Assembly: GCF_022095675.1 (NCBI RefSeq)
Contig: NZ_JAHYSG010000064.1
Span: forward strand, 1-64,000
Direction: 5' to 3'
DNA length: 64,000 nucleotides
DNA from: Dactylosporangium sp. AC04546
Lineage (GTDB): Bacteria; Actinomycetota; Actinomycetes; Mycobacteriales; Micromonosporaceae
Shown here: in pieces, positions 1 to 7,905 of the stretch
Numbering within the stretch: the stretch's first letter is position 1
Layout of the letters: each line of letters begins with the position of its first letter
The notes under the pieces: generated by a model
Told to the model about the DNA's origin: nothing
The model's input: only the letters and a program-made list of their open reading frames with translations
The model's database searches: none
Program-made: the position numbers and the translations under genes

Positions 1-180
1 CGTCCGCCGGAACGTCCGCCGGAACGTCCGCCGGAACGTCCGCCGGAACGTCCGCCGGAACGTCCGCCGGAACGTCCGCCGGAACGTCCACCGGAACGTC
101 CGCCGGAACGTCCGCCGGAACGTCCGCCGGAACGTCCGCCGGAACGTCCGCCGGAACGTCCGCCGGAACGTCCGCCGGAA
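1..180. repeat. 12-bp tandem repeat, 15 units, coding for (DVPA)n
   Basis: The unit cgtccgccggaa is repeated 15 times without interruption from the window edge. Only the unit at 85-96 differs, by one base (cgtccaccggaa). On the minus strand the unit reads D-V-P-A. The length is a multiple of three, so copy-number change keeps the frame. The array probably continues outside the window. Confidence 0.97.
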
Positions 181-457
181 CGTCCGCGCGGGGAAGATCC
201 GTGCGGGGAAGATCCGTGCGGGGAAGGTCCGTGTGGGGAAGGTCCGTGGCGGGAACATCCGCAGGGGGAACGTCCGCGACCGGAGCGTCGCCCTCGGCTC
301 CCAGGTCGCGCGTCTCCGCCACCGGCGCGACCGGCGCGACCGGCTCGGCGGAGAGGTCACGCGTCTCGGCGACCGGCTCGGTCACCGCAGGCACGTCCAC
401 CGTGGGCTGCTCGGCGGCGGTGGCGGCCGGCTCGTCGGCGGCAGGCGGATTCGTCAT
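1..457 (-). CDS. Acidic Ala/Pro-rich repeat protein, N-terminal part only
   Basis: The reading frame is open from an ATG at 457 (an in-frame ATG at 466 is the alternative) to the left edge, so the gene is cut. The protein begins MTNPPAADEPAA, continues with Ala/Pro/Glu-rich sequence, passes through five-residue units of the type TDLPR, and enters a tetrapeptide array of DVPA (one DVPV) that fills the remaining 60 codons. There is no signal peptide or membrane segment in the visible part. Every 12- or 15-bp DNA repeat unit keeps this frame. The other strand is also open but gives an implausible Ser/Gly/Thr/Arg protein. It diverges from a PspC-domain kinase, and in related actinomycetes this position often holds a PspC-domain protein with a low-complexity N-terminus; that domain would lie outside the window. 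Neither start has a strong Shine-Dalgarno. Confidence 0.65.
   Translation of the reverse strand, partial: MTNPPAADEPAATAAEQPTVDVPAVTEPVAETRDLSAEPVAPVAPVAETRDLGAEGDAPVADVPPADVPATDLPHTDLPRTDLPRTDLPRADVPADVPADVPADVPADVPADVPADVPADVPVDVPADVPADVPADVPADVPADVPADVPAD
182..270. repeat. Degenerate 15-bp tandem repeat, five-residue units
   Basis: Directly next to the 12-bp array lie about six imperfect 15-bp units of the type gatccgtgcggggaa. On the minus strand they encode TDLPR, TDLPR, TDLPH, TDVPA-like units. The shared D-(V/L)-P core suggests that both arrays grew from the same ancestral unit. Confidence 0.8.
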
Positions 458-616
458 GACACCCATGCTCGCGGAAGACCTGTGCTCCCTGCCTCAGGCA
501 TCGACCCTGACGCCACCCTGATTTGCCAGCTCCGGGGTCTTCGGAGTGGTCCCGCGGACGTCCGCCGTGTGACGATTTGGAGGACCGCCGACCGTTCCGA
601 GTGTGAAACGAGCTTC

Positions 617-1885
617 ATGGCCACCCCGATGCCCACGCGCCGCCTGTACCGCGACCCCGCCGACCGGGTCGTCGCGGGGGTCGCGGCCGGCCTCGCCGAG
701 CACCTCGGGGCCTCGGTCGTGCTCATCCGCGTCGCCTTCGTGGCGCTCGCCGCGTTCGACGGCCTCGGTGCATTGCTCTACGCGGCCTTCTGGGCCGTCC
801 TGCCGATGCCCCCGTCGGTGCGCCCCGGCGGGCGCAACGTCAACCAGCTCTTCTCGTTCCTCGCGCTCGGCATCGGCATCGTGCTGCTGCGGCTCATGGT
901 CCAGCCGACCGGCAGCGTCCAGGCGGTGATCGGCTGGCTGGCCGCGGTGATCGCGCTGGGCGCCGGCATCATCTGGCACCAGGCCGACCCCAAGCGCCGC
1001 GAGCGCTGGTCGGCGACCGTGCCGGGCATGCCGTGGCTGGGCGCGGTCGTCGACAACAACCGCAAGGCCTACCTGCTGCGCTTCGTCGGCGGTGGCCTGC
1101 TGGTGGTCGTCGGCATCATCGGCGTGTTCGTGGTCGGCGTCCGGATCCCGGGCGCGCCGATGGCGGCGATCGGCTACGGCCTCGGCTTCGCCGCGGTGGC
1201 GCTCGCGGGCGTCGGCCTGGCCCTCGCGCCGCTGCTGTATCGGATGTTCACCCAGCTCAGCGCCGAGCGCGAGGCGCGCGTTCGGGAGCAGGAGCGGGCC
1301 GACATCGCGGCCATGATCCACGACCAGGTGCTGCACACGCTCGCGCTGATCCAGCGCAACGCCGGCGACGTCAAGGAGGTCCAGCGGCTGGCCCGCGGGC
1401 AGGAGCGCACCCTGCGCAACTGGCTGTACAAGCCGACGGCCTCGCCGATGGAGAAGCTCGGCGCGGCGCTGGAGGAGGCGTCGGCCGAGGTCGAGGACAC
1501 CTTCGCGGTCGCGGTCGAGACGGTCGTGGTGGGCGACCTCGACGTCGACGAGAAGATCGCGGCGATCGTCGCCGCCGCCCGCGAGGCGCTGGTCAACGCG
1601 GCCAAGCACGCGAAGGTCCAGACGATCTCGCTGTATGCGGAGGTCGAGCCCGACTGCGTGAGCGTCTTCGTGCGCGACCGGGGCGTCGGCTTCGACCTGA
1701 AGGCCGTGGACGACGACCGGCACGGCGTTCGTGGTTCGATCATGTCGCGGATGCAGCGCCACGGCGGCAAGGCCGAGATCCGCAGCACCCCCGGCGACGG
1801 CACCGAGGTGCGCCTGAGCATGCCGATCGACACCGAGGCCCTGCGTAAGAAGGCCACTGCGACCATGGAAAGCGGAGAACGATGA
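617..1885 (+). CDS. PspC-domain sensor histidine kinase (NarL/LuxR-type system)
   Basis: This 422-residue membrane kinase should autophosphorylate and pass phosphate to the regulator encoded next. A PspC domain lies at about residues 9-65 (RRLYRDPADRVVAGVAAGLA, then a hydrophobic helix). Further membrane segments lie around 80-120 and 155-210. The HisKA_3 dimerisation helix holds the motif HDQVLHTLALIQ near residue 235, with H235 the likely phospho-acceptor. A HATPase domain follows, with REALVNAAKHAK (N box) and RDRGVGFD (G box). The ATG at 617 is chosen because the PspC motif follows at once; an in-frame ATG at 629 is possible. The stop overlaps the next ATG as ATGA, so the pair is translationally coupled. 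The signal is unknown; PspC suggests envelope stress. Confidence 0.93.
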   Translation: MATPMPTRRLYRDPADRVVAGVAAGLAEHLGASVVLIRVAFVALAAFDGLGALLYAAFWAVLPMPPSVRPGGRNVNQLFSFLALGIGIVLLRLMVQPTGSVQAVIGWLAAVIALGAGIIWHQADPKRRERWSATVPGMPWLGAVVDNNRKAYLLRFVGGGLLVVVGIIGVFVVGVRIPGAPMAAIGYGLGFAAVALAGVGLALAPLLYRMFTQLSAEREARVREQERADIAAMIHDQVLHTLALIQRNAGDVKEVQRLARGQERTLRNWLYKPTASPMEKLGAALEEASAEVEDTFAVAVETVVVGDLDVDEKIAAIVAAAREALVNAAKHAKVQTISLYAEVEPDCVSVFVRDRGVGFDLKAVDDDRHGVRGSIMSRMQRHGGKAEIRSTPGDGTEVRLSMPIDTEALRKKATATMESGER

Positions 1886-2538
1886 GCGACGAAGAGAGCC
1901 GGCGGCTGCGGGTGTTCCTGGTCGACGACCACGCGATGTTCCGGGCCGGCGTCCGCGCCGAGCTGGGCTTCCACGTGGACGTGGTGGGCGAGGCGAGCAC
2001 GGTGGCCGAGGCGGTGCAGCGGATCTCCGCCCTGGAGCCCGACGTGGTGCTCCTCGACGTCCACATGCCCGACGGCGGCGGCCGCGCGGTGCTCGACGCC
2101 ATGCGCCGCAGCCACCCGCACGTGCGGTTCCTCGCCCTGTCGGTCTCCGACGCCGCCGAGGACGTCATCGGCCTGATCCGGGCCGGCGCCCGGGGGTATG
2201 TCACCAAGACCATCTCGCCCGACGAGCTGGCCGACGCCATCCGGCGGGTCGCCGACGGCGACGCGGTGTTCAGCCCGCGGCTGGCCGGGTTCGTCCTCGA
2301 CGCCTTCGCCGCCCGGCCCGACGCGCCGGTCGCCGACCCCGAGCTCGACCAGCTCACCAACCGTGAGCGCGAGGTGCTGCGACTGCTGGCCCGCGGCTAC
2401 GCGTACAAGGAGATCGCCAAGGAGCTGTTCATCTCGATCAAGACGGTCGAGACCCACGTCTCCAACGTCCTGCGCAAGCTGCAGATGTCGAACCGCTACG
2501 AACTGTCGCGCTGGGCGGCCGACCGCCGCCTGGTCTGA
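1882..2538 (+). CDS. LuxR/NarL-family response regulator
   Basis: This 218-residue DNA-binding regulator is the partner of the kinase before it. The receiver domain (about residues 9-125) has the acidic pair VDDH, the phospho-acceptor Asp in VVLLDVHMPDGGG (about D59), a conserved Ser/Thr region, and K in YVTKTIS. A linker leads to a C-terminal LuxR-type helix-turn-helix at about 148-212 (LTNREREVLRLLARGYAYKE, then KTVETHVSNVLRKL). The length is normal for the family. The ATGA overlap with the kinase indicates one operon. Its stop is 10 nt from the stop of the convergent deacetylase gene. Confidence 0.95.
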   Translation: MSDEESRRLRVFLVDDHAMFRAGVRAELGFHVDVVGEASTVAEAVQRISALEPDVVLLDVHMPDGGGRAVLDAMRRSHPHVRFLALSVSDAAEDVIGLIRAGARGYVTKTISPDELADAIRRVADGDAVFSPRLAGFVLDAFAARPDAPVADPELDQLTNREREVLRLLARGYAYKEIAKELFISIKTVETHVSNVLRKLQMSNRYELSRWAADRRLV

Positions 2539-2548
2539 GACTCTTCGC

Positions 2549-3277
2549 CTACGCGGTCGGGAAGACCGAGAACGCCTCTGCCAGCCGGCCCGCCGGCAGC
2601 CCGGCGGCCTCGGCCGCCACGGTCAGCCGGGCCCTGAGCATCGCCTCGAGGTCGGCGATGTGGGAGGTCTGCGACACGTGCGCCCGCAGGGCCGCCAGCT
2701 TGCGCGGGAACGTGTCGGTGATGTCCACGACGTGGTCGGGTGACGGGCCGCCGCTGTACCAGATCTCCCGCACCGTCCACGGCTCGAGCCCGATGTCCGT
2801 GAACGTGAACGGGTTGCGCGCGTCGGGGTAGACCGCGCAGGTCGTCGCCTCGCCCGCGGCCAGGTGGTCGGGGTGGCTCGGCCCGGCGATGCGGTCCCAG
2901 CGGCGCAGCGGCGAGTTGGTCAGCACGCGGTCGGGCCGGAAGCGCCGGATCGCCGCCGTGATGTCCCGCCGCAGCTCGATCGTCGGCGTGAGGATCCCGT
3001 CGCGGTACCCGTCGAGGAAATCCACCTGCTTGACCCCGACCGCCGCGGCGGCGGCGCGCTGCTCCGCCTCCCGCAGGATCGGCATCTGCTCGCGGGGCGT
3101 GTCGTCGAACCCGCCGGCGTCGCCGCGCGTCACCAGCAGGTACGCCACCTCCAGGCCGGCGTCGACCCAGCGGGCGACCGTCCCGGCCGCGCCGAAGTCG
3201 ATGTCGTCGGGGTGCGCGACGACGCACAGAACGCGCTGGACGTCGTCGAGCGGGGTGGCGCTCGGGGGAAAGCTCAT
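2549..3277 (-). CDS. PIG-L family (LmbE-like) N-acetyl deacetylase
   Basis: This 242-residue protein is a predicted zinc-dependent deacetylase of N-acetylglucosaminyl-type substrates. The N-terminal zinc motif is AHPDDIDFGAAGT and the second is SHPDHLAAGEA, both intact. The family includes MshB and Mca of mycothiol metabolism and BshB. The neighbourhood does not identify the substrate and MshB itself is not assured. The ATG at 3277 overlaps the stop of the chorismate mutase gene in a TAATG arrangement, so translation is probably coupled and the gene should share the attenuated promoter upstream. In-frame sequence before 3277 is low-complexity and lies inside the mutase gene. Confidence 0.9.
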   Translation of the reverse strand: MSFPPSATPLDDVQRVLCVVAHPDDIDFGAAGTVARWVDAGLEVAYLLVTRGDAGGFDDTPREQMPILREAEQRAAAAAVGVKQVDFLDGYRDGILTPTIELRRDITAAIRRFRPDRVLTNSPLRRWDRIAGPSHPDHLAAGEATTCAVYPDARNPFTFTDIGLEPWTVREIWYSGGPSPDHVVDITDTFPRKLAALRAHVSQTSHIADLEAMLRARLTVAAEAAGLPAGRLAEAFSVFPTA

Positions 3278-3570
3278 TACAGCGGCCCGCGGCCGGCGCG
3301 CAGGATGAGCAGGGCCAGCTGGGTGCCGTCGGCGCCGAGCTCGGCGCTGAAGCGCTCCAGGATCTCCCGCTCGCGCGAGAGCACCAGGCGGGTGCCGCCG
3401 GCGGCGACGCGGGTCTTGCCGACCTCCTGCGAGATCGCCGCGCGCTCCTTCCACAGCGCCACGAGCGCCGCGTCGATCTCGTCGATGCGGGTGCGGAGCT
3501 GGGCGATGTGTTCGTCGGGGGCCGACTGGGCGTCGGCGGGCTGCTGCTGTTCCATCGTGATGGCGGCCAT
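3277..3570 (-). CDS. aroQ: Chorismate mutase (AroQ fold)
   Basis: This 97-residue enzyme converts chorismate to prephenate, the branch step to phenylalanine and tyrosine. An all-helical AroQ domain starts near residue 22 (LRTRIDEIDAALVALWKERA). The motifs RTRIDEID, QEVGKTRVA and LSREREILERF carry the expected Arg/Lys/Glu active-site residues, and the C-terminal tail LLILRAGRGPL is typical of actinobacterial members. The ATG at 3570 follows an AGAAGGA Shine-Dalgarno; an internal ATG at 3555 is possible. The leader region upstream (3622-3731) encodes a Tyr/Phe-rich peptide followed by a terminator, so supply of the end products probably controls expression. The stop is fused to the start of the deacetylase gene (TAATG). 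Confidence 0.93.
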   Translation of the reverse strand: MAAITMEQQQPADAQSAPDEHIAQLRTRIDEIDAALVALWKERAAISQEVGKTRVAAGGTRLVLSREREILERFSAELGADGTQLALLILRAGRGPL

Positions 3571-3621
3571 TCTCGTCGTTCCTTCTCAGGTCTGGCTGGT
3601 GCCCCCGCCCCGGGAACGCGA

Positions 3622-3647
3622 ACGCCCCGGGCGGGAGCCCGGGGCGT
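3622..3647 (-). terminator. Attenuator terminator of the chorismate mutase leader
   Basis: The perfect inverted repeat acgccccggg / cccggggcgt (3622-3631 and 3638-3647) has one further C-G pair and a GGGA/TCCC loop. It lies between the leader peptide stop and the mutase start. No T-run follows, which is common in actinobacteria. Its loop segment (3631-3637) is exactly complementary to 3688-3694 inside the leader peptide codons, which allows a competing anti-terminator. Confidence 0.75.
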
Positions 3648-3649
3648 CG

Positions 3650-3701
3650 GTAGGTTTGGCGATCAGGCGCGACCTACGGCTGCCGGACTCCCGCAGCCGT
3701 A
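3650..3701 (-). promoter_or_regulatory. Alternative leader hairpins of the attenuator
   Basis: Two mutually exclusive stems are present: 3675-3683 with 3693-3701 (TACGGCTGC / GCAGCCGTA, 9 bp perfect) and 3650-3655 with 3672-3677 (GTAGGT / ACCTAC). They share 3675-3677. The first lies within the leader peptide codons just after the Tyr-Phe-Phe-Tyr stretch, where a stalled ribosome would disrupt it. The pairings are read directly from the sequence; the switching mechanism is inferred from classical attenuators. Confidence 0.6.
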
Positions 3702-3731
3702 AAAAAAGTAGTCGCGCACCTGCTCGATCAC
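3663..3731 (-). CDS. Tyr/Phe-rich leader peptide
   Basis: This is a 22-codon frame starting at GTG 3731, with a second in-frame GTG at 3719 giving 18 codons. It contains the block RDYFFYG, with two Tyr and two Phe codons in a row, and ends at TGA 3663-3665. It is followed by a hairpin and a terminator and then by chorismate mutase, whose end products are Phe and Tyr. The -10 box CATACT ends 7 nt before GTG 3731, so the transcript may be leaderless and begin with the peptide. Its likely role is regulatory: ribosome stalling at the YFFY codons when charged tRNA is short would prevent termination. Confidence 0.75.
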   Translation of the reverse strand: MIEQVRDYFFYGCGSPAAVGRA

Positions 3732-3738
3732 GTAGCCG

Positions 3739-3768
3739 AGTATGGCACGCGGCTGACAACTCCGTGAA
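3739..3768 (-). promoter_or_regulatory. Promoter of the chorismate mutase/deacetylase operon
   Basis: On the minus strand, TTCACG (3768-3763) and CATACT (3744-3739) are separated by 18 bp. The expected transcription start coincides with the GTG at 3731. The boxes match the actinobacterial vegetative consensus moderately well. Confidence 0.5.
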
Positions 3769-3871
3769 GGTCTTCCGCAGGATGGGATCGTCGCGTTTCG
3801 GTCTCTGCTCGCGCCGGCGTCGGCCGGGTCGGGCGGAAGTGTCGGTGGGTCGGCATAGACTCGCCCCTGCG

Positions 3872-6253
3872 ATGCATGCTCTCTTCGAAGTGCCTCAGAC
3901 CCCGACGCCGCAGCCGCCGCGTCAGCCCAAGCCTGACCTGCTGGAGGGTCTCAACGGGCCCCAGCGCGACGCGGTGACCCACGAGGGCCAGCCGCTGCTC
4001 ATCGTCGCCGGCGCCGGGTCGGGCAAGACCAAGGTGCTCACCAGCCGGATCGCCTATCTGCTGGCCAAGCGCAACGTGCACCCCGGCGAGATCATCGCCA
4101 TCACGTTCACCAACAAGGCCGCGGGCGAGATGAAGGAGCGGGTCAGCCGGCTCGTCGGCAACCGCGCCCGGCTGATGTGGGTGTCCACCTTCCACTCCGC
4201 CTGCGTGCGCATCCTGCGGGCCGAGCACGACCACGCCGGGCTCAAGTCGACGTTCTCGATCTACGACGCCGACGACTCACGCCGGCTCATGCAGCTGGTG
4301 GCCCGCGAGCTCGACCTCGACCCGAAGCGCTATCCGGCGCGCGGCCTGGCGGCGCAGGTCTCCAACCTGAAGAACGAGCTCATCGACCCCGAGGCGTTCG
4401 CCGCCTCGGCGAAGGGTCCGGCCGAGCGCTCGCTCGCCGAGGCCTACACGCTCTATCAGCAGCGGCTCACCGAGGCCCACGCGCTCGACTTCGACGACCT
4501 GATCATGCGCGTCGTCCACCTGCTCCAGAGCCACCCGGAGGTCGCCGAGAGCTACCGGCGGCGGTTCCGGCACGTGCTCGTCGACGAGTATCAGGACACC
4601 AACCACGCGCAGTACATGTTGGTGAAGGAGCTCGTCGGCGACACCGGCGAGCTGTGCGTCGTGGGCGACGCCGACCAGTCGATCTATGCGTTCCGCGGTG
4701 CCACGATCCGCAACATCCTGGAGTTCGAGCGCGACTTCCCCAACGCGCACACGATCCTGCTGGAGCAGAACTACCGCTCGACCCAGACGATCCTGTCGGC
4801 CGCCAACGCGGTGATCGGGCGCAACACCGAGCGCAAGCCGAAGCGGCTGTGGAGCGACCAGGGGGCGGGCGAGCAGATCGTCGGCTACGTCGCCGACACC
4901 GAGCACGCCGAGGCCGACTGGGTCGCCCGGGAGATCGACCGGCTGTCCGACAACGAGGGCATCCGCCCGGCCGACGTCGCGGTCTTCTACCGCACCAACG
5001 CGCAGTCCCGCGTCTTCGAGGAGATGTTCATCCGCTTCGGCCTGCCCTACAAGGTGGTCGGCGGTGTCCGGTTCTACGAGCGCAAGGAGGTCCGCGACGC
5101 CCTCGCGTATCTGCGCGCCGTGGTCAACGACGACGACACGGTGAGCGTCCGCCGGGTCCTCAACACCCCGCGCCGCGGCATCGGCGAGCGGGCCGAGGCC
5201 TGCATCGAGGCCCTGGCGAGCCGCGAGCGGATCTCGTTCGGCGCCGCGCTGCGCCGCGTGTCCGAGGCGCCGGGCATCTCCACCCGCGCCGTCAACGCGA
5301 TCGGCGAGTTCGTCACGCTGCTCGACGAGCTGCGCGCGATGGCCGAGACGGCGCTGCCCGAGGAGGTCCTGGAGGCCGCCCTGGAGCGCTCGGGCTATCT
5401 CGCGGAGCTTGAGGAGAGCACCGACCCGCAGGAGGCCGGCCGCGTCGAGAACCTCCAGGAGCTCGTGAGCGTCGCCCGCGAATATACGGAGCGCACCGAG
5501 GCCACCGTCGCCGTCGCGGCCGAGCAGGGCGACGCCACCGCCGCCCCGCCGCCCACGGTCGCCGGCTTCCTGGAGCAGGTCTCGCTGGTCGCCGACGCCG
5601 ACCAGATTCCCGACGACGACCCCGACCACACCGGCGTCGTCACGCTGATGACCCTGCACACCGCCAAGGGCCTGGAGTTCCCGGTGGTCTTCCTCACCGG
5701 CCTGGAGGACAGCGTCTTCCCGCACCAGCGATCGATGAGCGACAAGAAGGAGCTGGAGGAGGAGCGCCGCCTGGCCTATGTCGGCATCACCCGCGCCCGC
5801 CAGCGCCTCTACATCTCCCGCGCGGTGACCCGCTCCGCCTGGGGCCAGCCGGCGTATAACCCGCCGTCGCGCTTCCTGGAGGAGCTGCCGCCGGAGCTGG
5901 TCCGCTGGGAGCGCACCGACGCGGCGTATACGAGCTGGTCCGGCCGCGGCGGCGTCGGCGGCCGCTCGTCGGGCGCCACACAGTCCCGCACGTCGTCGTT
6001 CGTCGGCAACACCCCGAAGGCCGCCCAGCTCGCCGCCAAGCTCGGCCTCGACGCGTCGAAGCTGTCGACCGCGAGCGAGCTGCAGCGCGACGTCCCGGCC
6101 CTGTCGGTGGGCGACCGGGTCAACCACCAGCGCTACGGCATGGGCCGGGTCCTGGCGGTCGAGGGCCAGGGCGCCCGTGCCCAGGCCCAGGTGGACTTCG
6201 GCGACCAGGTGATGTGGATCGTCCTGCGCCACGCCCCGATCGACAAGCTCTGA
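3872..6253 (+). CDS. uvrD: ATP-dependent DNA helicase UvrD/PcrA
   Basis: This 793-residue superfamily 1A 3'-5' helicase acts in nucleotide excision repair and in clearing protein roadblocks. Q motif and Walker A: LNGPQRDAV, then AGAGSGKT at about residues 46-53. Motif Ia is ITFTNKAAGEM, Walker B is VDEYQDTN, motif III GDADQSIYAFRGA, motif IV EQNYRS, motif V LMTLHTAKGLEF, and motif VI YVGITRARQRLY. The C-terminal Tudor-like segment (DRVNHQRYGMGRVL) is typical of PcrA-type enzymes and binds RNA polymerase in relatives. The ATG at 3872 is preferred because a TAGACT -10 box (3856-3861) lies just upstream and the N-terminus matches the family from LEGLNGPQ on. Confidence 0.97.
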   Translation: MHALFEVPQTPTPQPPRQPKPDLLEGLNGPQRDAVTHEGQPLLIVAGAGSGKTKVLTSRIAYLLAKRNVHPGEIIAITFTNKAAGEMKERVSRLVGNRARLMWVSTFHSACVRILRAEHDHAGLKSTFSIYDADDSRRLMQLVARELDLDPKRYPARGLAAQVSNLKNELIDPEAFAASAKGPAERSLAEAYTLYQQRLTEAHALDFDDLIMRVVHLLQSHPEVAESYRRRFRHVLVDEYQDTNHAQYMLVKELVGDTGELCVVGDADQSIYAFRGATIRNILEFERDFPNAHTILLEQNYRSTQTILSAANAVIGRNTERKPKRLWSDQGAGEQIVGYVADTEHAEADWVAREIDRLSDNEGIRPADVAVFYRTNAQSRVFEEMFIRFGLPYKVVGGVRFYERKEVRDALAYLRAVVNDDDTVSVRRVLNTPRRGIGERAEACIEALASRERISFGAALRRVSEAPGISTRAVNAIGEFVTLLDELRAMAETALPEEVLEAALERSGYLAELEESTDPQEAGRVENLQELVSVAREYTERTEATVAVAAEQGDATAAPPPTVAGFLEQVSLVADADQIPDDDPDHTGVVTLMTLHTAKGLEFPVVFLTGLEDSVFPHQRSMSDKKELEEERRLAYVGITRARQRLYISRAVTRSAWGQPAYNPPSRFLEELPPELVRWERTDAAYTSWSGRGGVGGRSSGATQSRTSSFVGNTPKAAQLAAKLGLDASKLSTASELQRDVPALSVGDRVNHQRYGMGRVLAVEGQGARAQAQVDFGDQVMWIVLRHAPIDKL

Positions 6254-6269
6254 GCGGAGGCCGCCGGGG

Positions 6270-6941
6270 TCAGGAGTAGATGGCCTCGGTGTGCTTCTGG
6301 ATGTCCACGCCGTGCTTGCGCATGAAGGACAGCGGCTCGACCGGGCGGTCGTTCACGCGCACCTCGAAGTGCAGGTGCGAGCCGAACGAGTGGCCCGTGT
6401 TGCCGGTCAGCGCGATCCGGTCGCCCGCCTTCACCGACTGGCCCTCGCGGCACAGCAGCTTCGACGCGTGGCCGTAGACGGTGATGATGCCGTCACCGTG
6501 GTCGATCATGACGTTGTACCCGTAGCCGCCGTTCCACCGGCAGAGCACCACCTTGCCGGCGGCCACCGCGACGAATGGCGTGCCCTGCGGGGCGCCGAGG
6601 TCCACGCCCGGGTGCAGACGGCCCCAGCGCTGGCCGTAGAACGAGGTCAGCGTGTAGCTGCGCAGCGGCAGCATCCACACGTCCGGAGCCGGTTGGCCGG
6701 CGGTCGACGAGTGCCCGTCGCCGCGGCTGGCCCGTGACGCCGACCGGGCCGAGACGTCGTCGAAGCTGCTCGCCTCCATCGACAGGCCGTCGGTGTGCGG
6801 CTCGGGCAACGCGGCCGACGTGCCGAGGGCGACGATGCCCGCGCCGACGACGGCGGTGGTGAGGACGGCCGCATATCGGCTGGGCGCCGACGGCATGCGC
6901 CGGCGTCCCCGATAATTCGCGCGCGGAACGCGATCATCCAC
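6270..6941 (-). CDS. M23-family LytM-type zinc peptidase, membrane-anchored or secreted
   Basis: This 223-residue protein has a basic N-terminus and a hydrophobic segment (about residues 23-45, [17 protein letters not shown]) that acts as signal or anchor, a polar linker, and a LytM domain from about 90 to 210. The metal and catalytic motifs HPGVDLGA (H110, D114), GH at about 158, and HLHFEV are all present, so it should be an active peptidoglycan endopeptidase outside the membrane. The GTG at 6941 follows GGAGG by 7 nt, and an in-frame ATG 15 codons later is possible. It converges on uvrD with a 16-nt gap. I looked upstream for a ydaO c-di-AMP riboswitch, often found before such genes, and saw no match. 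Confidence 0.92.
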   Translation of the reverse strand: MDDRVPRANYRGRRRMPSAPSRYAAVLTTAVVGAGIVALGTSAALPEPHTDGLSMEASSFDDVSARSASRASRGDGHSSTAGQPAPDVWMLPLRSYTLTSFYGQRWGRLHPGVDLGAPQGTPFVAVAAGKVVLCRWNGGYGYNVMIDHGDGIITVYGHASKLLCREGQSVKAGDRIALTGNTGHSFGSHLHFEVRVNDRPVEPLSFMRKHGVDIQKHTEAIYS

Positions 6942-7162
6942 GCGAGAACCTCCGAATCCGGCGGGGAAGAAGCGGGAAAAATGAAACGCACAGATTTGTC
7001 ACGGTAGCCAATGCGGAAAGCGCGCCACAAGACGTCACATGCGCCACGCCGCAAACATCCCCAGCAGGTGGGGTGGTGCGTAACCGGTGGCGGCACGCCG
7101 TCGTTGCGGGCGGCTGCGGTACCTTCTGGGGAAAGCGCCCCACAAGGGAAGGACAGGTGAAG

Positions 7163-7555
<393 letters not shown>

Positions 7556-7905
7556 TTCATCCGGGCAAATGCCGATAACGCAAGAAAGGGAGGGGCCGGA
7601 CGCACCCCTCACACGTCCGGCCCCTCTATCGCACGATGCCCCGCCGCCACCCCTCGACCGACAGGGCATCGGCCGTCTTGGTGCCGGCCCGGCCCCCGAG
7701 GTGCTTGCCCCGTGGGCGGGCCGACACTGCTCTCAACGACGGCCCGGGAGGGCGGTTACGCCTGTCCCCCGTTCGGGACATCCGGAGTGGAATCGCGCAC
7801 ATCGGGAGACCGCGCGCGGCCCGGGTGGAGCTTGCTGGTTAGGCTGCGATCGTTGAGCCGTCCTCGCGATGGGGCAGACGGCATGGTTGACGGATCGGGA
7901 CCACT
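7556..7905. other. Gene-free stretch before sucC
   Basis: These 350 bp hold the terminator at 7590-7626 and, towards sucC, a TAGGCT box at about 7839-7844 that could be its -10, giving a leader of roughly 55 nt. I see no convincing reading frame, no tRNA and no repeat in the rest. Confidence 0.6.
7590..7626 (+). terminator. Hairpin terminator after the B12-binding gene
   Basis: A perfect 12-bp stem, aggggccggacg / cgtccggcccct (7591-7602 and 7614-7625), is extended by one G-C pair and closes an 11-nt loop. It lies 35 nt after the stop codon. Confidence 0.88.

Noticed and set aside
1..180. Possible CRISPR array
   Set aside because: Units are 12 bp, directly adjacent and without spacers, and they stay in one reading frame; this is a coding tandem repeat.
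201..521. Plus-strand frame through the repeat region
   Set aside because: It gives only Ser/Gly/Thr/Arg-rich repetitive sequence, while the minus-strand frame starts with a normal ATG and yields an ordinary acidic N-terminus.
6942..7162. Possible ydaO-type c-di-AMP riboswitch before the M23 peptidase
   Set aside because: I looked for the conserved core expected before actinobacterial cell-wall hydrolases and did not find it. The leader is short, with a plausible simple promoter.
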